From Lachnospiraceae bacterium (GTDB lineage Bacteria; Bacillota_A; Clostridia; Lachnospirales; Lachnospiraceae): DNA of 34,163 nucleotides. Below the pieces are notes generated by a model. That model saw only the letters and a program-made list of their open reading frames with translations. It was not told where the DNA came from and did not search any database. How positions within the stretch are numbered: the stretch's first letter is position 1; each line of letters opens with the position of its first letter. The DNA is taken from the NCBI GenBank assembly GCA_017621115.1, contig JAGATU010000112.1, positions 1 to 34,163 of the forward strand. The letters run 5' to 3'. Of this stretch, positions 14,410 to 23,532 are shown in pieces. Position numbers and translations under genes: made by a program.

Positions 14410-15333
14410 ATGATTTCCTATAGAAAATTATTTTTGCTGATGGAAGAAAGAGAGATAACCAAAGAAAGGTTAAAGAATGCGATTGGAGTATCCTCTGCAA
14501 CAATGGCAAAACTTTCCAAAAATGAAGAGGTCTCTTTGGCGACCATACAAAGCATATGTAAGTTCTTTGATTGCCAGCCGGGAGCAATCTTATCCTATGA
14601 AAAAGAAATAGATGAGAATTCGATTCTTTATAGATTGCGCGAAGAAAAGGATATGAAGTTAAAAGGTGGGTTATATCATCAGACACAAATTAGACTTGCA
14701 TATAATTCCAATCATATGGAAGGCAGCCGCTTGACGGAGGATCAGACCAGAAGTATATATGAGACGCATACAATCGGCGTTACAGAAGGCTATGAAAAGA
14801 TTGACGATATTATTGAGACAGTGAATCATTTTAGGTGCTTTGATTATATTTTATCGGTGGCAGACAAGGAATTATCGGAAGAAATTATAAAGCAGATTCA
14901 TTTATTGCTAAAGAGCGGAACCACCGATAGCCAGAAGGAATGGTTTGCAGTTGGAGATTATAAGAAACGTCCGAACATAATCGGCGATATGATTGAGACA
15001 ACACATCCTTCTAAGGTTGCGCAGGAAATGAAGCAGTTACTAAAAGAATATAGGGAAAACAGTAATATTACTTTTGAAGATATTATTGATTTTCACTACC
15101 GGTTTGAAAAGATACATCCTTTTCAGGACGGCAATGGTCGTGTCGGCAGATTGATTATGTTTAAGGAGTGCCTAAAATATAATATCCCCCCATTCATTAT
15201 TGAGGATGTTTCCAAAGAATATTACAAAAGAGGCTTAAACGAATATGTAGCGGAGAGAGGCTACCTGCTGGAGACATGCAGAGCGGCGCAGGATACGTAT
15301 AAGAAGTTGCTTGTGTATTTTGAGTATATTTAA
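14410..15333 (+). CDS. Fic family protein with N-terminal helix-turn-helix
   Basis: Fic enzymes usually transfer AMP (or remove it) on a hydroxyl side chain of target proteins. The 307 residues hold an XRE-like helix-turn-helix at about 1-65 (KERLKNAIGVSSATMAKLSK), then the Fic domain with the core HPFQDGNGRVGR at His236-Arg247. Upstream, SNHMEG at 100-105 matches the inhibitory helix motif (S/T)xxxE(G/N) with Ser100 and Glu104, so this is a class II-type, self-inhibited Fic with the inhibitor in the same chain. No separate antitoxin gene flanks it. A perfect palindrome precedes its promoter, and a terminator follows, making it a stand-alone unit. Possible roles are a self-controlled toxin-like enzyme, a stress switch, or a de-AMPylase; the target is unknown. 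Similar HTH-Fic proteins are common in Firmicutes. Confidence 0.9.
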   Translation: MISYRKLFLLMEEREITKERLKNAIGVSSATMAKLSKNEEVSLATIQSICKFFDCQPGAILSYEKEIDENSILYRLREEKDMKLKGGLYHQTQIRLAYNSNHMEGSRLTEDQTRSIYETHTIGVTEGYEKIDDIIETVNHFRCFDYILSVADKELSEEIIKQIHLLLKSGTTDSQKEWFAVGDYKKRPNIIGDMIETTHPSKVAQEMKQLLKEYRENSNITFEDIIDFHYRFEKIHPFQDGNGRVGRLIMFKECLKYNIPPFIIEDVSKEYYKRGLNEYVAERGYLLETCRAAQDTYKKLLVYFEYI

Positions 15334-15348
15334 GAATAAGTATATATT

Positions 15349-15381
15349 AAAATGCATCATCTTAGTGATGGTGCATTTTTT
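15349..15381 (+). terminator. Intrinsic terminator after the Fic gene
   Basis: Thirteen pairs (15349-15361 with 15367-15379, one G-U) around a TTAGT loop, with a six-T run at 15376-15381. The A/T ends may also let it work on the other strand. Confidence 0.92.
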
Positions 15382-15393
15382 ATTCCCTTTTTA

Positions 15394-15423
15394 TTGTCTT
15401 CCACTAAGCAGAAGTGGTATAGT
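15394..15423 (+). promoter_or_regulatory. Promoter with an operator-like inverted repeat for the lyxose isomerase gene
   Basis: TTGTCT at 15394-15399 and TATAGT at 15418-15423 are separated by 18 bases. The spacer holds an inverted repeat, CCACT at 15401-15405 and AGTGG at 15413-15417, in the right place for a repressor that blocks polymerase. The transcript would start near 15430. Confidence 0.7.
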
Positions 15424-15468
15424 ATACATTGGAAGAAAATGATTTTTACTTAGGAGGCATAGGCAGAT

Positions 15469-16155
15469 ATGAAACGAAGTGAAATCAATGTAGCATTAAA
15501 AGAAATGGAACAGATGATACATGATTATCGTGTGGCGTTGCCGCCATTCTGTAATTTTACGGCAGATGAGTGGAATGAAAAGGGACATGAATATGACGAA
15601 ATCCGCGACAATATGCTTGGGTGGGACATTACAGATTATGGACTTGGCAAGTTTGAAGAAGTCGGCTTTTCTTTGATTACACTTCGTAACGGCAATTTGA
15701 AAATGCAGGACAAGTATAAGAAGACCTATGCGGAGAAGTTATTATATATCAAGGAGAGCCAATATTCACCGATGCATTTCCATTGGAACAAGATGGAGGA
15801 TATCATTAACAAAGGTGGCGGTAATCTCTTAATTCGCGTATACAATTCCACTGCAGATGAGGATTTGGACAAGGTAAATGATGTGCATGTTCATCTGGAC
15901 GGACGGGAAGTTGTAGTTCCGGCAGGGACGCAGGTAAGACTGACTCCGGGTGAAAGCATCAGCATACAGCCGTATTTATACCATGATTTTGAGGTGGAAA
16001 AAGGAAGCGGTCCGGTACTGATAGGTGAAGTCAGCCAGTGTAACGATGACAATACGGATAACCGTTTTTATGAGCCTATTGGACGTTTTCCGACAATTGA
16101 AGAGGATGAGGCACCGTATCGTTTGCTTTGTAACGAATATCCGGCAGCAGAATGA
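15469..16155 (+). CDS. D-lyxose isomerase-like cupin protein
   Basis: Likely interconverts D-lyxose and D-xylulose (and often D-mannose and D-fructose) in the cytosol, as the sigma-B-controlled YdaE of Bacillus subtilis does. The 228 residues match that family's length. A single-barrel cupin holds the metal site: His103 and His105 in MHFHWNKMED, Glu110 in the same motif, and His172 in YLYHDF. AGGAGG at 15452-15457 lies 11 bases before the ATG. No sugar transporter, kinase or regulator gene is adjacent, which is unusual for a catabolic enzyme and suggests a stand-alone or stress role. The spacer repeat in its promoter implies regulation by an off-site protein. The enzyme family is firm; the physiological sugar is not. 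Confidence 0.87.
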   Translation: MKRSEINVALKEMEQMIHDYRVALPPFCNFTADEWNEKGHEYDEIRDNMLGWDITDYGLGKFEEVGFSLITLRNGNLKMQDKYKKTYAEKLLYIKESQYSPMHFHWNKMEDIINKGGGNLLIRVYNSTADEDLDKVNDVHVHLDGREVVVPAGTQVRLTPGESISIQPYLYHDFEVEKGSGPVLIGEVSQCNDDNTDNRFYEPIGRFPTIEEDEAPYRLLCNEYPAAE

Positions 16156-16233
16156 GAATAAGAGACATTTGGAAAAGATGCGAAAGCAGTATTTTGGCAT
16201 ATACTGTAGTAGTTATTCAAACAGAGGGAATAC

Positions 16234-17712
16234 ATGAAAACAATAAAAGAATTACTAAATAGATTAGAATATAGTTGTATTTGCGGAGCAGTAGACAGAG
16301 AGATTACACAGGTGGTATACGACTCCCGTAAAATCGTGGAGGGATGCTTGTTCATCTGTATTAAGGGTGTGAATTTTAACGGTCACGATTATGCGGCGGA
16401 AGCATGTGAAAAGAAAGCTGCCTGCATCGTGGTATGTGAGGATGTTAACGTGCCGACGGATTGCAGCACAACTATCATCCGTGTTGAGGATACCCGCTAT
16501 GCGATGGCATTTATTTCCGCGGAGTGGTTTGGTAATCCGGCAGAAAAACTGAATGTTATCGGCATTACCGGGACAAAGGGTAAGACCACTACGACTTATC
16601 TGGTAAAGTCTATTTTAGAGCAGGCGGGTAAAAAAGTCGGTCTTATCGGTACAATTGAGACAATTATCGGGGATAAGCATATTCCTGCCAATAATACAAC
16701 ACCGGAATCCTATATTTTGCAGGAAACTTTTGCAAAAATGGCGGAAGCCGGTCTTGATAGTGTGGTAATGGAAGTATCTTCCCAGGGACTGATGCTTCAC
16801 CGTACACAGGGATTTGTATTTGATATTGGTATTTTTACAAACTTGGAACCTGATCATATCGGACCGAATGAACACGAGAGTTTTGAAGATTATATGCATT
16901 GTAAAGGACTTTTGTTCAAACAGTGTAAAGTGGGTATTGTGAACTGCGACGATAAGCACTATGCAGAAGTTATCCGCAACCATACCTGTAAGATGCTGAC
17001 ATACGGTTTAGATAATGAAGCTGATTATAAAGCAGAGAATATGCAGCTTGTGCGTGAAAAGGGCCATATCGGTGTAGCATTTGATGTAACCGGAAAGACT
17101 GCGATGCAGGTGGAGATTCCGACACCGGGAAGATTTTCCGTGTACAATGCACTTACGGCAATTGCCATCTGTGACCAGTTTGGTGTAGAGGAGGGCGCAG
17201 TAAAAGCAGCACTTATGCAGGCAAGCGTGAAGGGACGTATTGAGCTTGTAAAAGTTTCCAATGATTTTACATTAATGATTGATTATGCGCACAATGCGAT
17301 GGCGCTTGAGAGTCTGCTTGGTACTTTAAAGGAATACGAACCAAACCGCCTTGTATCGGTATTCGGATGCGGCGGTAACCGTTCCAAACTTCGCCGCTAT
17401 GAGATGGGAGAAGTCAGCGGCAAACTGGCTGATTTTACGATTATTACATCGGATAATCCCCGTTTTGAAGAACCGGAAGAGATAATGAATGATATCGAGA
17501 CCGGTATGAAGAAGACGGATGGAACTTATATTAAGATAGCTGATAGAAAAGAAGCAATCCGTTATGCTATTTTAAACGGCCGGCCGGGAGACATCATTGT
17601 TCTTGCCGGTAAAGGACATGAGGATTATCAGGAGATTAAAGGTGTGAAATACCCGATGGACGAACGGGTTCTGATTCGGGAAATCATGGAAGAGGAACAT
17701 TTGAGTGTATAA
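16234..17712 (+). CDS. murE: UDP-N-acetylmuramoyl-tripeptide synthetase MurE, meso-DAP type
   Basis: Adds the third amino acid to UDP-MurNAc-L-Ala-D-Glu with ATP in peptidoglycan synthesis. The 492-residue protein has the three Mur-ligase domains: N-terminal UDP-binding (1-105), the ATPase with GITGTKGKTTT at 110-120 and the lysine that is carbamylated in the family at Lys224 (HCKGLLF), and a C-terminal domain from about 340. DNPR at 407-410 is the signature of enzymes that add meso-diaminopimelate rather than lysine, so the wall should be the DAP type. AGAGGGA precedes the ATG. It overlaps priA by 8 bases and probably opens the long housekeeping run; a TATACT box at 16200-16205 has no clear -35 partner, so its promoter is uncertain. 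Confidence 0.95.
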   Translation: MKTIKELLNRLEYSCICGAVDREITQVVYDSRKIVEGCLFICIKGVNFNGHDYAAEACEKKAACIVVCEDVNVPTDCSTTIIRVEDTRYAMAFISAEWFGNPAEKLNVIGITGTKGKTTTTYLVKSILEQAGKKVGLIGTIETIIGDKHIPANNTTPESYILQETFAKMAEAGLDSVVMEVSSQGLMLHRTQGFVFDIGIFTNLEPDHIGPNEHESFEDYMHCKGLLFKQCKVGIVNCDDKHYAEVIRNHTCKMLTYGLDNEADYKAENMQLVREKGHIGVAFDVTGKTAMQVEIPTPGRFSVYNALTAIAICDQFGVEEGAVKAALMQASVKGRIELVKVSNDFTLMIDYAHNAMALESLLGTLKEYEPNRLVSVFGCGGNRSKLRRYEMGEVSGKLADFTIITSDNPRFEEPEEIMNDIETGMKKTDGTYIKIADRKEAIRYAILNGRPGDIIVLAGKGHEDYQEIKGVKYPMDERVLIREIMEEEHLSV

Positions 17713-19933
17713 AAAATATGCTGCAGTCATCGTGGATATTTCCCATGAGAGTGTGGATCGCCCGTTTACTTACCGGATAAAGGAAAGCCTTAAGGATGAG
17801 ATTACTATCGGCGCCTGTGTAATGGTACCTTTCGGAAGAAGTAATAAGTTGATGAAAGGGTATGTGGTAGCGTTTTCAGACTCGGCGGATTTCCCCGATG
17901 AAAAGATAAAAGAAATTGAAGAAATCGTTATTAAGCAGGATGATTTGCAGGGTAGAATGATACGCCTTGCGGCATGGATTCGTAAGCACTACGGTTCTAC
18001 GATGATTCAGGCACTCAAAGTGGTTTTGCCGGTAAAAAAGACGGTAAAGCCGATTGAGAAAAAGACGATAGTGCTTGCGATGGAGCAACAGGAAGCGGAG
18101 CAACTACTTGAAACATGTAAAGCCAAATCCCAAAAAGCCAGAGTCAGACTGCTTGAGGAACTGATAAAAGAACGTGTACTGGATTATCAGTTGGTACGCG
18201 GCAAATTAAATATATCCCCGCAGACACTTTCCAAATTGCAGCAGATGGGTGCGATTACGATAGAAGCGCAGGATTATTTCCGCAATCCGATTGTTGTAGA
18301 AAAGAGTAAAGAAAAAGATAAGGAACTGCTTCCGGGACAAAAGGAAATTGTCGATGATTATACCAAGGACTATCGGGAAGGCGTGCGACGGACTTATCTG
18401 CTTCACGGCGTTACGGGAAGCGGGAAGACGGAAGTCTATATCCGGATGATTAAGGAAGTGGTTGCAAGCGGAAAACAGGTTATTTTCCTGATTCCCGAGA
18501 TTGCATTGACTTATCAGACCGTGCTGCGTTTTTATCATCATTTTGGTGACAGGGTTTCCGTTGTGAATTCGTCACTTTCTTATGGTGAGCGTTACGACCA
18601 GTTTGAACGTGCAAAAAGAGGAGAACTGGATGTTATGATTGGTCCGCGTTCGGCGTTATTTACGCCTTTTGCCGACTTGGGACTGATTGTGATTGACGAA
18701 GAACACGAAAACAGTTATAAAAGTGAGAGTATGCCAAAGTACCATGCCGTGGAAGTGGCACAGGAACTTTCTAAGATGTGTGGTGCAAGTCTGGTACTTG
18801 GTTCTGCAACACCTTCTGTAGATTCGTATTATAGGGCGCAGAACGGGGAATACAAATTGTATTCCATGCAACAGAGAATCGAAGGAAGCACCTTGCCGGT
18901 GGTACACACGATTGATTTGCGGCAGGAATTAAAAGAAGGCAACCGCTCCATTTTTTCAAGAAAATTGCAGGAGTTGATACAGGATAGACTGGATAAAAAA
19001 GAACAGATTATGCTCTTTTTAAACAGAAGAGGTTATGCGGGATTTATTTCCTGCAGAAGTTGCGGACATGTAATGAAATGCCCGCATTGTGATATTTCCT
19101 TATCCGAGCATAAAAACGGCAAGTTGGTGTGTCACTACTGCGGATACGAAGAGATAAAACCTCCGGTATGCCCTAAGTGTGGTTCCAAATATCTGCTTGG
19201 ATTCCGTGCCGGAACACAACAGATAGAAGAACAGTTGTATCAATTGTTTCCGGGAATCTCAGTGCTTCGTATGGATGGGGATACCACCAGACAAAAGGAC
19301 AGTTATGAGAAGATATTATCTTCCTTTAACGAAGGGGATGCGGATGTACTTGTTGGTACCCAGATGATTGTTAAGGGACACGATTTTCCGAATGTAACAT
19401 TGATGGGAGTTATTGCGGCGGATTTGTCGCTTGCAGCCAATGATTACCGTGCCGGAGAGAGAACCTTCGCATTGTTGACACAGGCAGCAGGCAGGGCAGG
19501 GCGCGCAGGCGTGCCCGGAGAAGTTGTAATCCAGACTTATCAGCCGGATCACTATAGTGTGGCGCATGCGGCGAATCAGGATTATACAGGGTTTTACGAA
19601 GAAGAGATTCTGTACCGTACGTTTTCTTCCTATCCGCCGGTATGTAAAATGCTGATGGTGATGGTTACCGGAAAAGACGAGGAGCGCGTGGAAGCAGTAG
19701 CGAAAGACATGGCATCTTGCGCAAGAGATTACTCGGAAGATGGTATATTAGTCGGACCGGCTCCGGCAGGTATCCGCAAGATTAACGATATATACAGACA
19801 GATTTTTATGATAAAAGCAAAAGAGGAAGATTTACTGATTGGAATTAAAGATTTGCTGGAAAGTCAACCGGAGTGGAAAAATGAAAAAGATATTTCGATA
19901 ATGTTTGATTTCAACCCTGTGAATCCATATTAA
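17705..19933 (+). CDS. priA: Primosomal protein N' (replication restart helicase PriA)
   Basis: Recognises stalled forks and D-loops and reloads the replicative helicase. The 742-residue protein has an N-terminal DNA-binding region (1-180), a helicase core with Walker A GVTGSGKTE at 235-243 (Lys241) and DEEH at 331-334, and a zinc region with eight cysteines (450, 453, 459, 462, 476, 479, 489, 492) arranged as four CxxC pairs or near-pairs. The later helicase motifs LVGTQMIVKGHDFPNV and QAAGRAGRAG are also clear. The GTG start at 17705 has GAGGA 8 bases upstream inside murE; the 8-base overlap suggests translational coupling. Length and motifs are standard for the family. Confidence 0.96.
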   Translation: MYKKYAAVIVDISHESVDRPFTYRIKESLKDEITIGACVMVPFGRSNKLMKGYVVAFSDSADFPDEKIKEIEEIVIKQDDLQGRMIRLAAWIRKHYGSTMIQALKVVLPVKKTVKPIEKKTIVLAMEQQEAEQLLETCKAKSQKARVRLLEELIKERVLDYQLVRGKLNISPQTLSKLQQMGAITIEAQDYFRNPIVVEKSKEKDKELLPGQKEIVDDYTKDYREGVRRTYLLHGVTGSGKTEVYIRMIKEVVASGKQVIFLIPEIALTYQTVLRFYHHFGDRVSVVNSSLSYGERYDQFERAKRGELDVMIGPRSALFTPFADLGLIVIDEEHENSYKSESMPKYHAVEVAQELSKMCGASLVLGSATPSVDSYYRAQNGEYKLYSMQQRIEGSTLPVVHTIDLRQELKEGNRSIFSRKLQELIQDRLDKKEQIMLFLNRRGYAGFISCRSCGHVMKCPHCDISLSEHKNGKLVCHYCGYEEIKPPVCPKCGSKYLLGFRAGTQQIEEQLYQLFPGISVLRMDGDTTRQKDSYEKILSSFNEGDADVLVGTQMIVKGHDFPNVTLMGVIAADLSLAANDYRAGERTFALLTQAAGRAGRAGVPGEVVIQTYQPDHYSVAHAANQDYTGFYEEEILYRTFSSYPPVCKMLMVMVTGKDEERVEAVAKDMASCARDYSEDGILVGPAPAGIRKINDIYRQIFMIKAKEEDLLIGIKDLLESQPEWKNEKDISIMFDFNPVNPY

Positions 19934-19981
19934 CAGTAAGAGAAAATTTAAGAAGCCAAAAAGGCAGAATGTGAGGACAAA

Positions 19982-20467
19982 ATGGCAGTAAGAGAAGTTC
20001 GTGAAATGGGCGACCCGATTTTAAACAAGGTTTGCAAAGAAGTAAAAGAATTAAATGAAAGAACATTGGAGCTGATTGATGATATGTTTGATACCATGTA
20101 CGAAACAAATGGTGTCGGCCTTGCAGCGCCACAGGTTGGTGTTTTAAAACGTATCGTGGTAATCGATACAACGGGAGAGGATCCGGTTTTATTGATTAAC
20201 CCACGTATTATTGAAACAAGCGGTGAGCAGAGCGGATGGGAAGGCTGCCTTAGTGTTCCGGGCAAATACGGTATGGTAACACGTCCTAACTATGTTAAGG
20301 CAGTAGCTTACAATGAAAACATGGAAGAGTTCATCATTGAAGGAACCGAACTTATGGCGCGTGCCATTTGTCACGAATTGGAGCATTTAGACGGACACCT
20401 TTATACGGAACGTGTGGAAGGTGAACTTGTAAATGCAGAAGATTTGATAGAAGAAGAGGAAGAATAA
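19982..20467 (+). CDS. def: Peptide deformylase
   Basis: Removes the N-terminal formyl group from new proteins. The 161-residue protein has all three family motifs: GVGLAAPQ at 44-51, EGCLS with the metal ligand Cys89, and HELEH at 131-135 with the two histidine ligands and catalytic Glu132. GAGG lies upstream of the ATG in a 48-base gap after priA. Its last base is shared with the start of fmt, whose product adds the formyl group to initiator tRNA, so the two opposing steps of the formyl cycle are made together. Ordinary type 1 bacterial form with an acidic tail (EEEEE). Confidence 0.96.
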   Translation: MAVREVREMGDPILNKVCKEVKELNERTLELIDDMFDTMYETNGVGLAAPQVGVLKRIVVIDTTGEDPVLLINPRIIETSGEQSGWEGCLSVPGKYGMVTRPNYVKAVAYNENMEEFIIEGTELMARAICHELEHLDGHLYTERVEGELVNAEDLIEEEEE

Positions 20468-21405
20468 TGAAAGTTGTTTATATGGGAACTCCTGATTTTT
20501 CAGTGGGAGCATTAGAAGCCATTATTAAATCGGGACATGAAGTGACTGCTGTTGTGACACAACCCGATAAGCCAAAGGGAAGAAGCAAGGAATTGCAGAT
20601 TTCACCGGTGAAAGCTTGCGCACTTAAGTACAATCTTCCGGTTTTTCAGCCGGTAAAGATTAAAGAGGCCGAAGCGGTTGCAAAACTGCGTGAGTTTGAG
20701 GCGGATATTTTTGTTGTGGCGGCGTTCGGTCAGATTTTATCAAAAGAAATCCTTACCATGCCAAAGTACGGATGTATCAACATTCATGCTTCATTACTTC
20801 CGAAATACCGTGGTGCATCGCCTATCCAGTGGGCGGTTTTAAATGGAGAAGAAGTGAGCGGCGTTACCATTATGCAGATGGATGAAGGCATTGATACCGG
20901 TGATATTTTGATGCAGGAGACAGTAACCTTGGATGCAAAAGAAACCGGTGAAAGTTTATTTGATAAATTGGCAGTATGTGGTGCAGACTTGATTGTAAAG
21001 GCGTTGGATGCAATCGAAGTGGGTAAAGTGACACCGGTAAAACAGGATGAAGCGGCCAGTACGCATGTGGGAATGCTTAAAAAAGAATTCGGACGCATGG
21101 ATTTTTCGCAGGATGCAGTGGTGTTGGAACGCAAAATCCGTGGCTTAAATTCCTGGCCGAGTGCGTATACTTATTTGAAGGGCAAGACCTTAAAGATCTG
21201 GGATGCAGATGTGGTAGTTGCAGATAAAGGTGTGAAAGCACAGTGCGGAGAAGTCTGTGATGTAACGAAGGACAGTTTTTTTGTTATGACAGGAGACGGC
21301 CTTTTGGAGATTAAGGAAGTGCAACTTGAAGGTAAAAAGAGGATGGATGTCAAATCCTTCCTGCTTGGAAATGCGATTGAAAAGGGAATGGTTTTCCCAA
21401 ATTAA
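20467..21405 (+). CDS. fmt: Methionyl-tRNA formyltransferase
   Basis: Formylates initiator Met-tRNA with 10-formyltetrahydrofolate. The 312 residues show the formyltransferase fold with VYMGTPDFSVGALEAI at the start, INIHASLLPKYRGASPIQWA carrying Asn105 and His107, and the catalytic Asp143 in MDEGIDTGDIL, followed by a C-terminal tRNA-binding domain from about 205. It overlaps def by one base (TAATG). Twenty bases separate it from yugP. Nothing unusual was noticed. Confidence 0.96.
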   Translation: MKVVYMGTPDFSVGALEAIIKSGHEVTAVVTQPDKPKGRSKELQISPVKACALKYNLPVFQPVKIKEAEAVAKLREFEADIFVVAAFGQILSKEILTMPKYGCINIHASLLPKYRGASPIQWAVLNGEEVSGVTIMQMDEGIDTGDILMQETVTLDAKETGESLFDKLAVCGADLIVKALDAIEVGKVTPVKQDEAASTHVGMLKKEFGRMDFSQDAVVLERKIRGLNSWPSAYTYLKGKTLKIWDADVVVADKGVKAQCGEVCDVTKDSFFVMTGDGLLEIKEVQLEGKKRMDVKSFLLGNAIEKGMVFPN

Positions 21406-21424
21406 TGAAATGAGGTAAGCGATT

Positions 21425-22141
21425 ATGTACGGATACGGAGCGTATGGTTTTTACGGATTGGATTGGACTTATTTTCTGGTGTTAATCGGTGCGGTATTAT
21501 CGATGATTGCATCGGCTAAGGTCAATTCCACATTCAACAAATACAGCAGAGTGCGCAGCGCAAGCGGTATGACAGGAGCAGAAGCGGCGCAGAGAATTTT
21601 ACAGCAGAACGGCATTTACGATGTGGCGGTGGAGCATGTAAGCGGTAATCTGACAGACCACTATGACCCGAAAAATAAAGTATTACGTTTGTCCGATGCC
21701 ACATACGGCTCAAATTCGGTAGCAGCAGTGGGTGTTGCGGCACATGAGTGCGGACATGCCCTTCAGCATAATGTCGGTTATTTACCGCTTCGTATCAGAA
21801 GCGCAATTGTACCGGCGGCTAATATCGGTTCCAGATTAGGTATTCCGATTATTCTGCTCGGTGTGTTACTTGGCAGTAATTATTTTTTGATTGAACTCGG
21901 GATCTGGGTATTTTCATTGGCGGTGTTGTTCCAGATTGTAACTTTGCCGGTTGAATTTAATGCTTCAAACCGTGCGATGGTGATGATGGAACGTTACGGT
22001 ATTCTTGGTGGGGATGAACTTCGTTCCACAAGAAAAGTTTTATCGGCAGCGGCCATGACTTATGTGGCGGCAGCGGCATCGTCTATTTTGCAATTACTGA
22101 GACTTGTGCTTTTATTTGGCGGAAACAGAAGACGTGATTAG
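21425..22141 (+). CDS. YugP-type membrane zinc metallopeptidase
   Basis: Predicted membrane protease of the Zn_peptidase_2 family. The 238 residues have a hydrophobic segment at 14-30, the zinc motif HECGH at 107-111 (AAHECGHALQH), and two more hydrophobic regions at about 143-180. A glycine- and tyrosine-rich start (MYGYGAYGFYGLDW) is typical of this family. The gene sits between fmt and rsmB, an arrangement common in Clostridia. Its substrate is not known; the B. subtilis homologue is YugP. The stop codon forms part of the ribosome binding site of rsmB (TAGGAG), so the two are tightly coupled. Confidence 0.9.
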   Translation: MYGYGAYGFYGLDWTYFLVLIGAVLSMIASAKVNSTFNKYSRVRSASGMTGAEAAQRILQQNGIYDVAVEHVSGNLTDHYDPKNKVLRLSDATYGSNSVAAVGVAAHECGHALQHNVGYLPLRIRSAIVPAANIGSRLGIPIILLGVLLGSNYFLIELGIWVFSLAVLFQIVTLPVEFNASNRAMVMMERYGILGGDELRSTRKVLSAAAMTYVAAAASSILQLLRLVLLFGGNRRRD

Positions 22142-22150
22142 GAGCAACCG

Positions 22151-23506
22151 GTGGAAAAGAAAGAAAACATAAGAGAACTGGTTACCGATATGGTAACCGA
22201 AATAACGGCCGGGAGAGAGAAAAGTCATATTTTAATACGCAATGTGTTGGATAAATACAGCTATCTTCCGGGACATGACAGAAGTTTTATAAAGAAAGTA
22301 ACCGAAGGAACGCTGGAACGCCTTGTAACCATTGACTATGTGCTGAATTCCTTTTCTAAGGTGCCGGTTAATAAGATGAAGCCGTTTATCAGAAGTCTGA
22401 TGCGAATGAGTGTGTATCAGATTCTGTATCTTGACAAGGTCCCGGACTCTGCGGCCTGTAATGAGGCGGTAAAACTGGCGCAAAAAAGAGGATTCGGGCC
22501 ACTGAAGGGTTTTGTAAACGGTATTTTAAGAAATGTTGCAAGGAATAAAGATGCGATTGACTTTCCTGATAAGAAAAAGGATTTTGTAAAATATTTATCC
22601 GTAAGCTATTCCGTGCCGGAATATATAGCCCGTTTGTTGCTCTCCCAGTATGGAGATAAGGGCACAGAGGAAATTCTTAAGGGATATCTGATGGAAAGAC
22701 CGGTCTGTGTACGCGTTTCACAGAATATTTCTGCAATAGAAAAAGATAAAGTTTTACAGAATTGGACAGCGATTGGAATAGAAGCCAAGAAGCATCCGTG
22801 GCTTGATTATGCATATGAATTGTATCAGGCAGGCAATATGAAGGATGATGAGAATTTCAATGCAGGACTCTACACAGTACAGGATGTCAGCAGTATGTTA
22901 GTCGGTGAGATTGCAGGAATTTGCAAGGATGACTATGTTGTGGATGTTTGCAGTGCACCCGGAGGAAAAGCATTGCACGCCTGTGATAAACTATGCGGAA
23001 CGGGATGTGTGGATGCCAGGGATGTATCGGAATATAAGACCGGACTGATTTTGGAGAATAAAGAGAGAATGCATGCAGATAATCTTAATGTTAAGGTTTG
23101 GGATGCACGCATAAAAGATGAGGAAGCAGAAGGTAAAGCCGACGTGGTTTTACTGGACATTCCCTGTTCGGGACTTGGTGTTGTCGGCAGGAAACCGGAC
23201 ATCAAATATCGTCTGGATGAGACTTCTTTTACAGAACTGGATGATTTGCAAAAGGAGATAACGGATGCGGTTGTAGGGTATGTAAAGAAGGGAGGAATCC
23301 TTATTTACAGTACCTGTACTTTGAGAAAAGAAGAAAATGAGCAGATGGTTTCCTATATTACGGAGAATTACGGCTTTACGACGGAAAGTCTGAATCCGTA
23401 TCTGCCGGAAGCGTTACACAATACGGATACCGAAAAAGGGTATTTGACTTTATTGCCGACGGATAAGTCGGATGGCTTTTTCATGGCAAGACTTAAAAAG
23501 AATTAG
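22151..23506 (+). CDS. rsmB: 16S rRNA m5C967 methyltransferase RsmB
   Basis: Methylates C5 of one cytosine in 16S rRNA with S-adenosylmethionine. The 451 residues begin with a NusB-like RNA-binding domain (about 1-140) and continue with a methyltransferase domain: VVDVCSAPGGKALHACD for S-adenosylmethionine, DIPCSGLGVVGRKPDIKY with the PCS cysteine, and YSTCTL with the second catalytic cysteine. GTG is the start, with TAGGAG at 22139-22144 six bases upstream. It is 26 bases from rlmN, another rRNA methylase. Full length. Confidence 0.94.
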   Translation: MEKKENIRELVTDMVTEITAGREKSHILIRNVLDKYSYLPGHDRSFIKKVTEGTLERLVTIDYVLNSFSKVPVNKMKPFIRSLMRMSVYQILYLDKVPDSAACNEAVKLAQKRGFGPLKGFVNGILRNVARNKDAIDFPDKKKDFVKYLSVSYSVPEYIARLLLSQYGDKGTEEILKGYLMERPVCVRVSQNISAIEKDKVLQNWTAIGIEAKKHPWLDYAYELYQAGNMKDDENFNAGLYTVQDVSSMLVGEIAGICKDDYVVDVCSAPGGKALHACDKLCGTGCVDARDVSEYKTGLILENKERMHADNLNVKVWDARIKDEEAEGKADVVLLDIPCSGLGVVGRKPDIKYRLDETSFTELDDLQKEITDAVVGYVKKGGILIYSTCTLRKEENEQMVSYITENYGFTTESLNPYLPEALHNTDTEKGYLTLLPTDKSDGFFMARLKKN

Positions 23507-23532
23507 TTTAAACGAAAGAGGTGAGGAACGAG

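Noticed and set aside
16169..16205. A promoter directly before murE (TTGGAA and TATACT)
   Set aside because: The boxes are 25 bases apart; at the correct distance the -35 is GATGCG.
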